Origin: CADCWK01 sp035944555
GTDB lineage: Bacteria > Chloroflexota > Chloroflexia > Thermomicrobiales > UBA6265
Length of the DNA: 64,000 nucleotides
Direction of reading: 5' to 3'
Assembly: GCA_035944555.1 (NCBI GenBank)
Contig: DASZAY010000009.1
Coordinates: 186,001 to 250,000 of the forward strand
Position 1 is the stretch's first letter. Each line of letters begins with the position of its first letter. Below the pieces are notes generated by a model. The model saw nothing but the letters and a program-made list of their open reading frames with translations, was not told the DNA's origin and ran no database searches. Position numbers and translations under genes: made by a program. Shown here piece after piece: positions 29,303-37,579 of this stretch.

Positions 29303-30646
29303 TCAGGTCAGCCGGTACCGCTCGGTTCCGTCGACCAGGGTCAGGACGGCGCGCCCCCGGACGGTCATCCCGTTCAACGGGGTGTTCGGACTCTTCGTCC
29401 GCAGCGTCTCCGGTCCGACGGTCCAGCTCGCATCGGGGTCGATGATCGTGAGGTCGGCCGGGGAGCCGGTCGCCAGGGAGCCACCGGGCAGGCCGAACAG
29501 ACGAGCCGGCTCCGTGCTCAGCCGGCGGATGACGTCACCGAGGGTCAGGTGACCGGCGCGGACGAGGCCAAGCAGCGTTGGCAGGGCGAGCTCCAGCCCG
29601 CTCATCCCCATTGGCGCCTCTGCGAAGGGGCGGGCCTTCTCCTCCATCGCGTGCGGGGCATGATCTGTCGCAATGATATCGAAGGTGCCACGCTGGAGGT
29701 GGGCGAGCAGTTCCGCCGTGTCGGCCGCCGTCCGGAGCGGCGGATTGACCTTGGCCAGCGGGTCGGGGACGGGAACGTCGCGCCGGCCAGCCGGGTAGTC
29801 CGTGTGGAGCAGCGTGCCGTCTCCCGCTACCCAGCGGTCGGTCATCGTCAGGTGGTGCGGCATGACTTCGGCCGTCACCCGGACGCCCCGTCGCCGGGCG
29901 TCAAGGACCAACTCGGCTCCACGCCCGGTGGAGACGTGGAGGACATGAAGCCAGCCGCGGGTGAGTCCGGCCAGCATGAGGTCGCGGGCGATAATGATCT
30001 CCTCGGCCTCGGCCGGGATGCCCGGCAGGCCAAGGCTGATCGAAACCTCGCCCTCGTTCATCGCGCCATGGGCGATCGCCTTGTCCTCGCAGTGGACCAT
30101 CACCGATTTGCCGGTCCGGTGGGTCGCCTCCAGCGCGGACCGCATCACCGCAGAGGAGGACGCCGAGTCGCCGTCGTCGGAGAACGCGAATGCTCCGGCA
30201 GCGGCCAGCTCGTCGAAGTCGACGGCCTGTTCGCCCTGTCGCCCCCTGCTGATCGTCGCGATCGGGTAGACGCGGACGCTACCCTCCCGCTCCGCCGCAT
30301 TCAGGATGTCGCGGACGATGTCGACGGAGTCCACGGCCGGGACGGTGTTGGGCATCCCTGCGATCGCGGTGAATCCGCCAGCCGCGGCCGCAGCCGTCGC
30401 TGTCGCGATCGTCTCCTTGTGGTCCTGGCCCGGGTAGCGCAGGTGAACGTGAACGTCGATCAGTCCGGGACTGACAATTAGGCCGGAGGCGTCGAACTCC
30501 TGCTCGTTGTTCAGGCTCAGCGGCTGACCGGGCTCACCGATCTCGGAGACGTAGCCATTGGTGACGCGGAGATCCGCGACCATGTCCCGTCCCGATCCCG
30601 GATCGATGATTCGCCCATTCCGGATCAGCCAGGAGGCTTCAGCCAC
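29303..30646 (-). CDS. pyrC: Dihydroorotase PyrC (class I)
   Basis: This zinc amidohydrolase cyclises carbamoyl aspartate to dihydroorotate. The 447-residue protein shows DVHVHLRYPGQDHKETI, GGFTAIAGMPNT, HCEDKAIAHG, LHVLHVSTG and ATDHAPHAMEEK, the successive metal and substrate motifs of class I (PyrC/hydantoinase-like) enzymes. The start is a GTG with AGGGGAG upstream. It is the first gene of the operon; pyrB and pyrR, which often precede it, are absent here. A promoter and an intrinsic terminator stand in its leader. Confidence 0.95.
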   Translation of the reverse strand: MAEASWLIRNGRIIDPGSGRDMVADLRVTNGYVSEIGEPGQPLSLNNEQEFDASGLIVSPGLIDVHVHLRYPGQDHKETIATATAAAAAGGFTAIAGMPNTVPAVDSVDIVRDILNAAEREGSVRVYPIATISRGRQGEQAVDFDELAAAGAFAFSDDGDSASSSAVMRSALEATHRTGKSVMVHCEDKAIAHGAMNEGEVSISLGLPGIPAEAEEIIIARDLMLAGLTRGWLHVLHVSTGRGAELVLDARRRGVRVTAEVMPHHLTMTDRWVAGDGTLLHTDYPAGRRDVPVPDPLAKVNPPLRTAADTAELLAHLQRGTFDIIATDHAPHAMEEKARPFAEAPMGMSGLELALPTLLGLVRAGHLTLGDVIRRLSTEPARLFGLPGGSLATGSPADLTIIDPDASWTVGPETLRTKSPNTPLNGMTVRGRAVLTLVDGTERYRLT

Positions 30647-30702
30647 GTCTCAACTCCCCTCGAGTCTTGCCGGTCTGATCACGGCCGGAGGACATTGCGC
30701 GC

Positions 30703-30743
30703 AAAAAAATCGCCCGTCGGTCAATGGATGACCGATAGGCGAT
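30703..30743 (-). terminator. Intrinsic terminator in the pyr operon leader (attenuator)
   Basis: On the minus strand two 15-base arms (30743-30729 and 30723-30709; 13 Watson-Crick pairs, one wobble, one mismatch) with a 5-base loop are followed by seven Ts (30709-30703). It lies 56 bases before the pyrC start and about 90 bases after the presumed transcription start. Because the next gene upstream is divergent, it cannot be the end of another operon and is best read as an attenuator. Confidence 0.8.
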
Positions 30744-30840
30744 GCCCGCCACCGCGCTCAATTGTCCGTGGGAACCGGCGCTTGCCGTGCCCCCGAGACC
30801 GTGCCAACCACCGGAAATCACCTCGTCGAAAACCTGAGGG

Positions 30841-30869
30841 ATTGTACCCGACTCGCCCAGTTCCTTCAA
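30841..30869 (-). promoter_or_regulatory. Promoter of the pyr operon
   Basis: On the minus strand a -35 TTGAAG (30869-30864), a 17-base spacer and a -10 TACAAT (30846-30841) face pyrC. Transcription would begin near 30834 and read through a leader of about 190 bases containing the terminator-like stem. A candidate leader hairpin (CCGGTG / CGCCGG arms) and a GGCACGG direct repeat lie between them. Confidence 0.75.
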
Positions 30870-30939
30870 CGGGGCTTTGCCCGGGCGCGGGAGGTGCGTC
30901 TGATCGCGACAATGACGCGGGATTGAGGGAGGGGCTGAT

Positions 30940-31680
30940 GTGACGGCGACGAGGATGAAGCGGGCCGAGCCGCCGCAGGTGGATCGCGAACGCGCGGCCC
31001 TGGTGTTCCAGCGCCTCCGCGACGTCTACGGCCCACACGAGTGGCACTCCCACGGGCCGCCACTCGACGAGTTGATCGGGACGGTCCTGTCCCAGAACAC
31101 GTCTGACGTGAACACGGCGCGGTCGTTCCGGTCGCTGCGCGATCGGTTCCCGGACTGGGAACTGGTCCGACTGGCACCGGCGGAGGACGTCGCTGATGCG
31201 ATCCGGTCCGGCGGCCTGGCGCAGATCAAGGCGCCCCGGATCAAGGGCATCCTCGACGATATCGCCGAGCGTAACGGTGAGCTGTCACTCGATCATCTTC
31301 GCGACGTCGATGTCCCGGCGGCGACTGCCGAGCTGACCGCGCTGCATGGCGTGGGACCCAAGACGGCGGCCTGCGTGCTGCTGTTCAGCCTCGGGAGGCC
31401 GGCGATGCCGGTCGACACCCACGTCCATCGGGTCAGCAATCGGATTGGACTCGTCCCGCCGCGGACGTCGGCCGAGCGCACCCAGCCGATCCTCGAGAGT
31501 CTCCTCGGCAAGGACCGGGATGTGGTGCTCACCGCGCACATCAACCTGATCCACCACGGCCGCCAGATCTGCCGGGCCCAGCGGCCTCGCTGTGGACGGT
31601 GCCCGGTTGCTCCCATGTGCGATTACTACCGGACCGGGATCGGTGTCCCGCCCGACGACGGTGAGGATGATGACGTATGA
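30940..31680 (+). CDS. nth: Endonuclease III (DNA glycosylase/AP lyase)
   Basis: This base-excision repair enzyme acts on oxidised pyrimidines. The 246-residue protein has the helix-hairpin-helix LHGVGPKTAACVL with the Schiff-base Lys141, the catalytic Asp159 in PVDTHVHRVSNR (18 residues apart, as in E. coli Nth) and a C-terminal [4Fe-4S] motif C-x6-C-x2-C-x5-C. The GTG at 30940 has GAGGGAGGGG upstream. It is divergent from the pyr operon and overlaps the next gene by four bases (ATGA). Confidence 0.93.
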   Translation: MTATRMKRAEPPQVDRERAALVFQRLRDVYGPHEWHSHGPPLDELIGTVLSQNTSDVNTARSFRSLRDRFPDWELVRLAPAEDVADAIRSGGLAQIKAPRIKGILDDIAERNGELSLDHLRDVDVPAATAELTALHGVGPKTAACVLLFSLGRPAMPVDTHVHRVSNRIGLVPPRTSAERTQPILESLLGKDRDVVLTAHINLIHHGRQICRAQRPRCGRCPVAPMCDYYRTGIGVPPDDGEDDDV

Positions 31681-32561
31681 CCGAAACGCGGGATGACGGG
31701 CAGCTCGGCGTCTGGATCGGGCACTGGACGGACACGTCGGCGCGGACGGGTTGCACGGTCGTCCTGTTCCCCGAGTCGCTGCCCACGGTGGTCGATCAGC
31801 GTGGCGGCGCACCCGGCACGCGTGAGACGGACGTATTGCGCGATGGAAATCTCGTCCGGCGAGCCGACGCTATCCTGCTGACCGGCGGTAGCGCCTTTGG
31901 TCTCGCGGCGGCAGATGGGGTCGCGATGGTGCTTCGCGAACAGGGTCGCGGCTTCCCGACCGCCGCCGGTCCCGTGCCGATCGTGCCCGGCGCGGTGGTC
32001 TTCGACCTGGCGAACGGCGAAGCTGCCTGGCCAGGCCCTGATGAGGGGCGGGCGGCGCTGGCCGCGGCCGTCCCACTGGACGATACGTCACGCGGCAGGG
32101 TGGGGGCAGGGACGGGGGCGACGACGGGCAAGGTTGCCGGGAAGCCCATGCTGGGTGGTTTCGGGGTGGCGACCATCCGGTCGGCGGCCGGAGCGGTCAC
32201 CGCGATGATGGTCGTCAACAGTTTTGGGGTCGTCGACGGCCCGGACCCGCGACCCGCCGCGCTGGGGATCGACGGTGCCTCTTTGGTGGGTACACCTGGC
32301 GAGAACACGACCATCGGGGCACTCCTGATCGACGCGGCGGTCGATGCGACCACCCTGCATCGATGCGCCATTGCCGCCCACGACGCGCTTGCCCGGGTGA
32401 TCGTGCCCGCGCACACGATCTTCGACGGGGACACGATCTTCGTCAGCGGCACCCGCTTGGCCACACCCGGTCCGGCCGAGATCTTCGGCATCGCGATGGC
32501 GACCGAACTGGCTGTCGAGGCGGCGATCCGCGATGCGGTCATCTGCCGGGCGCCGTCGTGA
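31677..32561 (+). CDS. P1 family peptidase (DmpA/S58 Ntn-hydrolase fold)
   Basis: This 294-residue enzyme belongs to the self-processing aminopeptidase family that includes DmpA and BapA. An N-terminal region with LLTGGSAFGLAAADGV and VGAGTGATTGKV precedes the cleavage site GENTTIGALLIDA. By analogy the nucleophile is the second Thr (about Thr212), with cleavage before it giving alpha and beta chains. Family members release N-terminal residues, D-Ala amides or beta-peptides. There is no signal peptide, so it is cytoplasmic. It overlaps the nth stop by four bases. Confidence 0.88.
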   Translation: MTETRDDGQLGVWIGHWTDTSARTGCTVVLFPESLPTVVDQRGGAPGTRETDVLRDGNLVRRADAILLTGGSAFGLAAADGVAMVLREQGRGFPTAAGPVPIVPGAVVFDLANGEAAWPGPDEGRAALAAAVPLDDTSRGRVGAGTGATTGKVAGKPMLGGFGVATIRSAAGAVTAMMVVNSFGVVDGPDPRPAALGIDGASLVGTPGENTTIGALLIDAAVDATTLHRCAIAAHDALARVIVPAHTIFDGDTIFVSGTRLATPGPAEIFGIAMATELAVEAAIRDAVICRAPS

Positions 32562-32726
32562 TGCCAAGCAACGCCTGTCTGTACGCCTCGCTTCCTCCGG
32601 AGTTCGGAGCTGAGCCGGTGCTAGACTCGGCATGACCTGAACGTCCCACCCGGGCAGCCGATGCTGGTCGCCCGAAACCCGCTCCCGCCGAATGCGGGTC
32701 CACCGACCCGCTGGACAGGTCCACTG

Positions 32727-33590
32727 ATGTCGCACTGGCCGACCGTCCCCACCATGGTCCTTTGCACCCGATCCGCGCGGATCCTCCCGGTTCGCGCGCA
32801 CGCCGAAGCCGCCGAACAGGCCGGACTGCCGGGGGTCGACCTCGACCTCGGCTCCCGCGCCTTCCCGGTGTTCAATCACCCGGGCACGCCACCGGCGAAT
32901 CACCTGGAACGAGGGCGGATCGACTCGCTCTGGTTGCCAACGTTCCAGCCGTCCGGCTTCGGCAGTCGCCATCTCGACAAGCTCCTGGAGCGGTGGAACG
33001 GAGAAGCCGGACGCCTGGGTGTCCGCTCGATCGTCGTCGATCGTGACGTCGCACTGCGTCCCGTTGGGAGCAAGGACAAGCGGCCGGTTCTGCTTCGTCT
33101 TCGGGAGGGGGTCCCGGCCGGTGTGCGGATCGTCGTCGTCCTTCGACCCCGATCGCTCGAAGGCACCCGTCTGCACCTCAACTCGCTCGTGACGCTGCGC
33201 CGGACGGCGGAGGAATGGGATTTCGATCTCGGGGTCGATCTGCTCGGTCCGGTCGATCAGCGATGGGAGGCGGAGGCGGCGATTCAGCGCCTGCTGACCC
33301 GGCTGGCGCTGGTCAGGATCCCGTCGATCGCCCATGACCGGCAGCCGGCGCCCCGCAACCGGATTACCAGCCGGGTGGTCGCCTACCTGCTCGACCAGGG
33401 ATATCAGGGGACGCTGAGCCTCACTGCCCGCCTACGCCCGACCGATCTCATGCGGCCTTCCGCACTCGGCATCCGGGCCGAGGCGGAGACCCGGGCGATC
33501 GTGTCCCGACATCAACGACTCTACGGGGGTGCCAGCCAGGTGCCGCCGATCCTGCCGCCCCGGCAGGCCCGGGCGCGCGGGCGAAGCTAG
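32727..33590 (+). CDS. Protein of unknown function, possible TIM-barrel (sugar-isomerase-like)
   Basis: I do not recognise this protein of about 287 residues. Alternating strand-helix segments (RAHAEAAEQAGLPGVDLDLG, SIVVDRD, VRIVVVLRP, EEWDFDLGVDLLG, GYQGTLSLTARL) suggest a TIM barrel like the AP-endonuclease-2/xylose-isomerase superfamily. The expected metal-binding Glu/His/Asp set is not clear, so activity is uncertain. The C-terminus is a basic Arg/Pro tail. The start at ATG 32727 (after GGACAGG) is a guess; an ATG at 32661 is also in frame. It follows the P1 peptidase gene by about 165 bases and may be independent. Confidence 0.6.
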   Translation: MSHWPTVPTMVLCTRSARILPVRAHAEAAEQAGLPGVDLDLGSRAFPVFNHPGTPPANHLERGRIDSLWLPTFQPSGFGSRHLDKLLERWNGEAGRLGVRSIVVDRDVALRPVGSKDKRPVLLRLREGVPAGVRIVVVLRPRSLEGTRLHLNSLVTLRRTAEEWDFDLGVDLLGPVDQRWEAEAAIQRLLTRLALVRIPSIAHDRQPAPRNRITSRVVAYLLDQGYQGTLSLTARLRPTDLMRPSALGIRAEAETRAIVSRHQRLYGGASQVPPILPPRQARARGRS

Positions 33591-33617
33591 GCCGGACGCG
33601 CGGTTATCGCCAGTGCC

Positions 33618-33845
33618 TCAGCGGACGCGCTGAAGATGCGGGGCCCGCTCGTGGCCACGGATATCATGCCGGCGTGGCGCCGGCCGCTCGATCATCCGGT
33701 TGAGTTCCCGCAGCGTCGCGCGAAGGGACATCACCCGCTCATCCAGCCGGTAGGGCGCGGCCTGTTCGGCGGCAAGTTGCCGCTGCAACGCCTCCCGGAG
33801 AACCTCGGCGTCCTGCAGGTCGAGGTTCAGGCAAAGCGTTCGCAT
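33618..33845 (-). CDS. Small helical protein of unknown function
   Basis: This is a 75-residue protein with a short strand (MRTLCLNLDL), two predicted helices (DAEVLREALQRQLAAEQ and ERVMSLRATLRELNRMIE), and a basic tail rich in Arg, His and Pro. The ATG at 33845 has AGGGGAG upstream. The frame is open further upstream to 33959 without a better start. It stands alone, convergent with the TIM-barrel-like gene. The family is unknown. Confidence 0.55.
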   Translation of the reverse strand: MRTLCLNLDLQDAEVLREALQRQLAAEQAAPYRLDERVMSLRATLRELNRMIERPAPRRHDIRGHERAPHLQRVR

Positions 33846-33974
33846 CGGGCTCCCCTGGGATGAGCGAGGGCGGACAGGTGGGAGAACCATGTTATCCGCA
33901 AGCATGGAGGTTTCCCAGACGACATAACCGACAACAGCCATACGGTCGGCTGGTTCCAATCGCCGTCCGGCGCA

Positions 33975-34523
33975 TCAGGAAGCCCCATCTTCGGAGATCA
34001 GTTGAAGAACGAGGTCCTTGCGGAATACCGGGGAACACGACCCGCACCCCCAGGTGCCCCGGACCCGCCGCCTGACGGTCTTCCCGCACCGCGGGCAGCC
34101 GTAGAGGTACCGTGCGGGTCGGCGCTCAACGGGAATGAGGCAGGACCGGATCTCTTCCAGCGATGCGCCCGTCAGCGCCGCCACGCGATGGGCCACCCGG
34201 TCATGGCCATGCTTGGCGTGACGGCGTCGATCCCCATCGAGGTGATCCCGCATGTGGACCAGTTCCTCGCAGACGACGATCTCTAGTGCGCGTGGCGCCG
34301 TGAGGTCGATCCGGTCGAGGTTGATCAGCACGGCGTGAATGCCCAGCCGCGACAGGTACACGTAGGCGCCGCCGTAGGCGGACGGAACCCGGCGACCGAG
34401 GCGGGCCGAGAAGGCCGCCCGGTCGTCGGTCGCCCACAGCTGATACCTCGGCAGGTCGAGCACCGCGACGTAGTGATCGAGGAGTACACGGACCCGGTCG
34501 TCCGCGACGTCGGGCCAGCTCAC
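33975..34523 (-). CDS. SprT-like protein with C-terminal zinc ribbon
   Basis: This 182-residue protein resembles the SprT/SPRTN metalloprotease family: a helix with EIVVCEELVHMRDH at residues 81-94, a downstream HAKHGHDRVAHRV helix, and a C-terminal zinc ribbon (Cys143, Cys146, Cys160, Cys163). The normal HExxH is changed to EELVH (Glu86 in place of the first His), so classical protease activity is doubtful unless His102, His105 or His107 substitutes. The start GTG overlaps the AhpD-like gene stop (GTGA), indicating coupling. Its function is unknown. Confidence 0.6.
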   Translation of the reverse strand: MSWPDVADDRVRVLLDHYVAVLDLPRYQLWATDDRAAFSARLGRRVPSAYGGAYVYLSRLGIHAVLINLDRIDLTAPRALEIVVCEELVHMRDHLDGDRRRHAKHGHDRVAHRVAALTGASLEEIRSCLIPVERRPARYLYGCPRCGKTVRRRVRGTWGCGSCSPVFRKDLVLQLISEDGAS

Positions 34524-34939
34524 TCGCCAGCTGAAGCCGACGCCGCTTCGCGAGCCCGGAGCAGGTCGATGGTCTCGATGGCATGGCGAAAGTGGGGGAT
34601 GACGATGCTACCGCCGACGACCAGGGCGACGTTCAGGGCGTCATGGAGCTCCTCGTCCGAGTAGCCGGCATCGACGCACTGGCCAAGGTGATAGTCGATG
34701 CAGTCGTTGCAGCGCAGCACCGCCGAGGCGACAAGCCCGAGCAATTCCTTGGTGTTCGAGGGTAGAGCGCCGTCGCGGTAGGCGGCGCTATCGAGCGAGA
34801 AGAACCGGTTGACTCCGCGGTGCTCGATTTCACCGATGCGGGCGTTCATTCGCGTACGGTACTGCTCGAAGGCGTCCAGGCGGGACATGCCATCGGCCGG
34901 AGCGTGGTCGGTGCCGGAAGCCATCGGGTTCGTCTCCAT
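34520..34939 (-). CDS. Carboxymuconolactone decarboxylase / AhpD-like family protein
   Basis: This protein of about 139 residues has the AhpD core: a helix with Cys77-x2-Cys80-x3-His84 (CNDCIDYHLGQCVDAG) followed by SDEELHDALNVALVVGG. Such proteins are thiol peroxidases or reductase partners; the CxxC pair supports redox activity. The ATG at 34939 follows AAGGACCC; an ATG at 34924 is another choice. It is translationally coupled to the SprT-like gene and divergent from the large carboxypeptidase gene. Confidence 0.87.
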   Translation of the reverse strand: METNPMASGTDHAPADGMSRLDAFEQYRTRMNARIGEIEHRGVNRFFSLDSAAYRDGALPSNTKELLGLVASAVLRCNDCIDYHLGQCVDAGYSDEELHDALNVALVVGGSIVIPHFRHAIETIDLLRAREAASASAGE

Positions 34940-35071
34940 GGGTCCTTGTCGGGTGGAAGGGACGGCATGATAGCCGCATCGGCGCCCAGGACCCATCCTG
35001 GCCGGGCTACCCATGTTGCTAGACTGGCCACCGAAGCAGACAACATTGAGGCGCGACGCCAGGGAGCAGGC

Positions 35072-37579
35072 ATGACCCAGCCGTTGGAAGCAACGCGGCC
35101 ACCCGTACCGGACCCGGCGCAGCGGTTCGGTCATGCAATGGGGACCGAGCGCAGGATCGTCCGCTGGCCGGCGCTGGTCGACTACTACCGGGCCATCGCC
35201 GCGGCGAGCGACCGGGTGCGGTTCGAGATCTACGGCGACGACATGTTCGGCCAGCCGATGGTGTTGCTGACAATCTCGTCGCCTGCCAATCTCGCCCGGG
35301 CGGCCGAATGGCAGGCCACGCAGCAGCGCCTCGCCGATCAGCGCGGGCTCGACGAGGCGGAGCGCCAGCGGCTGATGGAGGAGGGGCGCGCGGTCGTCCT
35401 CGTGACCTGCTCAATCCACGGCACCGAGATCGGCGGCACGCAGATGACGCCGGATCTCGTCTATCGCCTCGCCTTCAGCGACGATGCCGAGGTTCACCGG
35501 GTCCTCGACGAGGTGATCCTCCTGCTGGTGCCGTCGCTCAACCCCGGCGGACTCGAACTCGTCGCCGACTGGTACGAGCGTGTCCTGGATACCCCATTCG
35601 AGGGGTCGAACCCGCCCGAGCTCTATCACCCGTACGCGGGCCACGACAACAACCGCGACTGGTTCATGCAGACGCTGGAGGAGAACCGGCTGACGATCCA
35701 GCACGTCCAGAACCCGTGGCGACCGCACATCGTGTTCGATCTGCACCAGATGGGCTCGTTCGGTCCACGCTACGTCGTCCCGCCATTCATCGATCCCTAC
35801 GACCAGAACGTCGACCCGATCCTCCAGGCCGCGGTCAACGACCTCGGGACGAGCATGGCCCGCGAGCTTACGGCTGCCGGGAAGCAGGGAGTGGCGACGG
35901 GGATCATCTTCGACGCCTTCTCGCCATCCCGCGCCTACCAGCACTACCACGGTGGTGTCCGCATCCTGTCCGAAGCGGCAAGTGTCCGGATTGCGACCTC
36001 GATCGACATCACCCCCGGTCAGCTGGCCGAAGCTCGCGGGTTCGACCCCCGGGTCGCGCTCAACAATCACCCGGCGCCATGGCCCGGCGGCCGATGGACC
36101 ATGGCCGAGATAGTCGACCACAACCGCATCGCCGTCTGGGCGGTACTCGGGCACGCGGCGCGATTCCGGGACCGGTGGGTCGCCCACCAGGCCGAAATCC
36201 AGGCACGCAGTCTGGTTCGAGACGAGCCATCAGCCTTCGTGATCCCCGGCCCCGCCGAGCAGGGCGACCCGGGGACCCTTGCCGACCTCGTCGAGGTGCT
36301 GTCGCTGGGCGACGTGGAGGTCCGGCAGGCGGGAGCGGCGTTCGAGGCGGACGGCGTCGAGTTCCCGGCCGGCACGTTCGTCGTTCCCATGGCACAACCA
36401 TTCGGCGGCTACGGCAAGACGCTGCTCGAGTCGCAGCGGTACCCGGACCTCCGGCTGTACCCGGGCGGTCCGCCCCGGCCACCCTATGACAACACGGCGC
36501 ATACGCTCCCGCTTCAACTCGGCGTCGAGGCGATTCCGGTCCGAACCGGCCCGAACTGGGAGTCGATGTCGATCGTCGATGACATCCGGCCGGCCGGCGG
36601 GCTGCGCCGTGGCGAGGGTGATGCCTTTCTCGTCTCGCCGAGGACCAACGCCGGCGTGGCATTGGTCAACGGCGCGCTGGCGGCGGGAGCAGGCGCCGCT
36701 CGGCAAGCGGATGATGGCGGTGGCGACTCAGTCACCGGGTCGTGGCTCCTGACCGGGATTGACCCGGAGACACTCGACGCCCTGGCAAAGCATCACCACG
36801 CCGAGGTCAGATGTACCAGCAGTGACATGGCCTCGAATGCGATGCCGGTCGGGGCGCCGCGGGTCGGCGTCTACCGGTCCTGGCGCGGCGCGGCCATCGA
36901 TTCCGGCTGGACCGAACTGGTACTCCAGCGGGCGGGGTTTGCGCCGACACTACTGCGGGACCGCGATATCCGCCAGGGTCGTCTGCGGCGACGATACGAC
37001 GCGATCGTGCTCCCACAGGAAGGAGCCCGGGCGATCGCCGCCGGGAACGACCCTGCCGACTACCCGGCCGAATATGCCGGTGGGCTCGGTGACCTGGGCG
37101 CCCATCAGCTTCGCCGCTTCGTCGACGAGGGGGGGACGCTGGTCGTGCTGGACACGGCCAGTGACTACGTGACTTCGGCCCTCTATCTGCCGGTCCGCAA
37201 CGTGCTGGCGGGGATGACGCAGCGCGAGTTCTACTCACCGGGATCGATCGTGCGGGTTCTGCTGGACACCGCCCATCCGCTTGCCTGGGGATACGGCCGT
37301 GAGGTCGCCGCGATGTTCGTCTCGTCGCCGGCCTTTGAGGTGCGTGCCGGAAACGGGCAGGCGCCGGTCGTCGTCGGCCAGCACGCGCTGTCCGACCAGC
37401 TCCTTTCCGGCTGGATGCACGGCGCCGAGCAGATCGGCGGACGCGGAGCGCTGGTCGACGTGCCGACCGGGCGAGGCCGTGTGATCCTGTTCGGGTTCCG
37501 CCCCCAGTACCGTGCCCAAGCGCGGGGAACCTACCGGCTCCTGTACAACGCCCTGTATCGCTCGACGATGGACCTATGA
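35072..37579 (+). CDS. M14 family zinc carboxypeptidase-like protein
   Basis: This is a large 835-residue protein. The N-terminal part is an M14 carboxypeptidase domain with zinc ligands His116/Glu119 (SIHGTEIGG) and His225 (FDLHQMG) and the substrate-binding NNRDW segment. The remaining 450 or so residues include a region resembling a class I glutamine amidotransferase-like fold (APRVGVYRSWRG, then GGTLVVLDTASDY, and VPTGRGRVILFGFRPQYRAQ), as in other large M14 proteins. No signal peptide is evident from the ATG at 35072 (AGGGAG upstream), so location is uncertain. Its last bases overlap the start of the response-regulator gene (ATGA). Confidence 0.87.
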   Translation: MTQPLEATRPPVPDPAQRFGHAMGTERRIVRWPALVDYYRAIAAASDRVRFEIYGDDMFGQPMVLLTISSPANLARAAEWQATQQRLADQRGLDEAERQRLMEEGRAVVLVTCSIHGTEIGGTQMTPDLVYRLAFSDDAEVHRVLDEVILLLVPSLNPGGLELVADWYERVLDTPFEGSNPPELYHPYAGHDNNRDWFMQTLEENRLTIQHVQNPWRPHIVFDLHQMGSFGPRYVVPPFIDPYDQNVDPILQAAVNDLGTSMARELTAAGKQGVATGIIFDAFSPSRAYQHYHGGVRILSEAASVRIATSIDITPGQLAEARGFDPRVALNNHPAPWPGGRWTMAEIVDHNRIAVWAVLGHAARFRDRWVAHQAEIQARSLVRDEPSAFVIPGPAEQGDPGTLADLVEVLSLGDVEVRQAGAAFEADGVEFPAGTFVVPMAQPFGGYGKTLLESQRYPDLRLYPGGPPRPPYDNTAHTLPLQLGVEAIPVRTGPNWESMSIVDDIRPAGGLRRGEGDAFLVSPRTNAGVALVNGALAAGAGAARQADDGGGDSVTGSWLLTGIDPETLDALAKHHHAEVRCTSSDMASNAMPVGAPRVGVYRSWRGAAIDSGWTELVLQRAGFAPTLLRDRDIRQGRLRRRYDAIVLPQEGARAIAAGNDPADYPAEYAGGLGDLGAHQLRRFVDEGGTLVVLDTASDYVTSALYLPVRNVLAGMTQREFYSPGSIVRVLLDTAHPLAWGYGREVAAMFVSSPAFEVRAGNGQAPVVVGQHALSDQLLSGWMHGAEQIGGRGALVDVPTGRGRVILFGFRPQYRAQARGTYRLLYNALYRSTMDL

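Noticed and set aside
30744..30834. Possible guanidine-II (mini-ykkC) riboswitch because of repeated ACGG
   Set aside because: The ACGG copies are not flanked by complementary stems, which that class requires.
30639..30869. A 76-codon minus-strand frame across the pyr leader
   Set aside because: Its first codon coincides with the -35 of the promoter and it contains the terminator stem; no ribosome binding site is seen.
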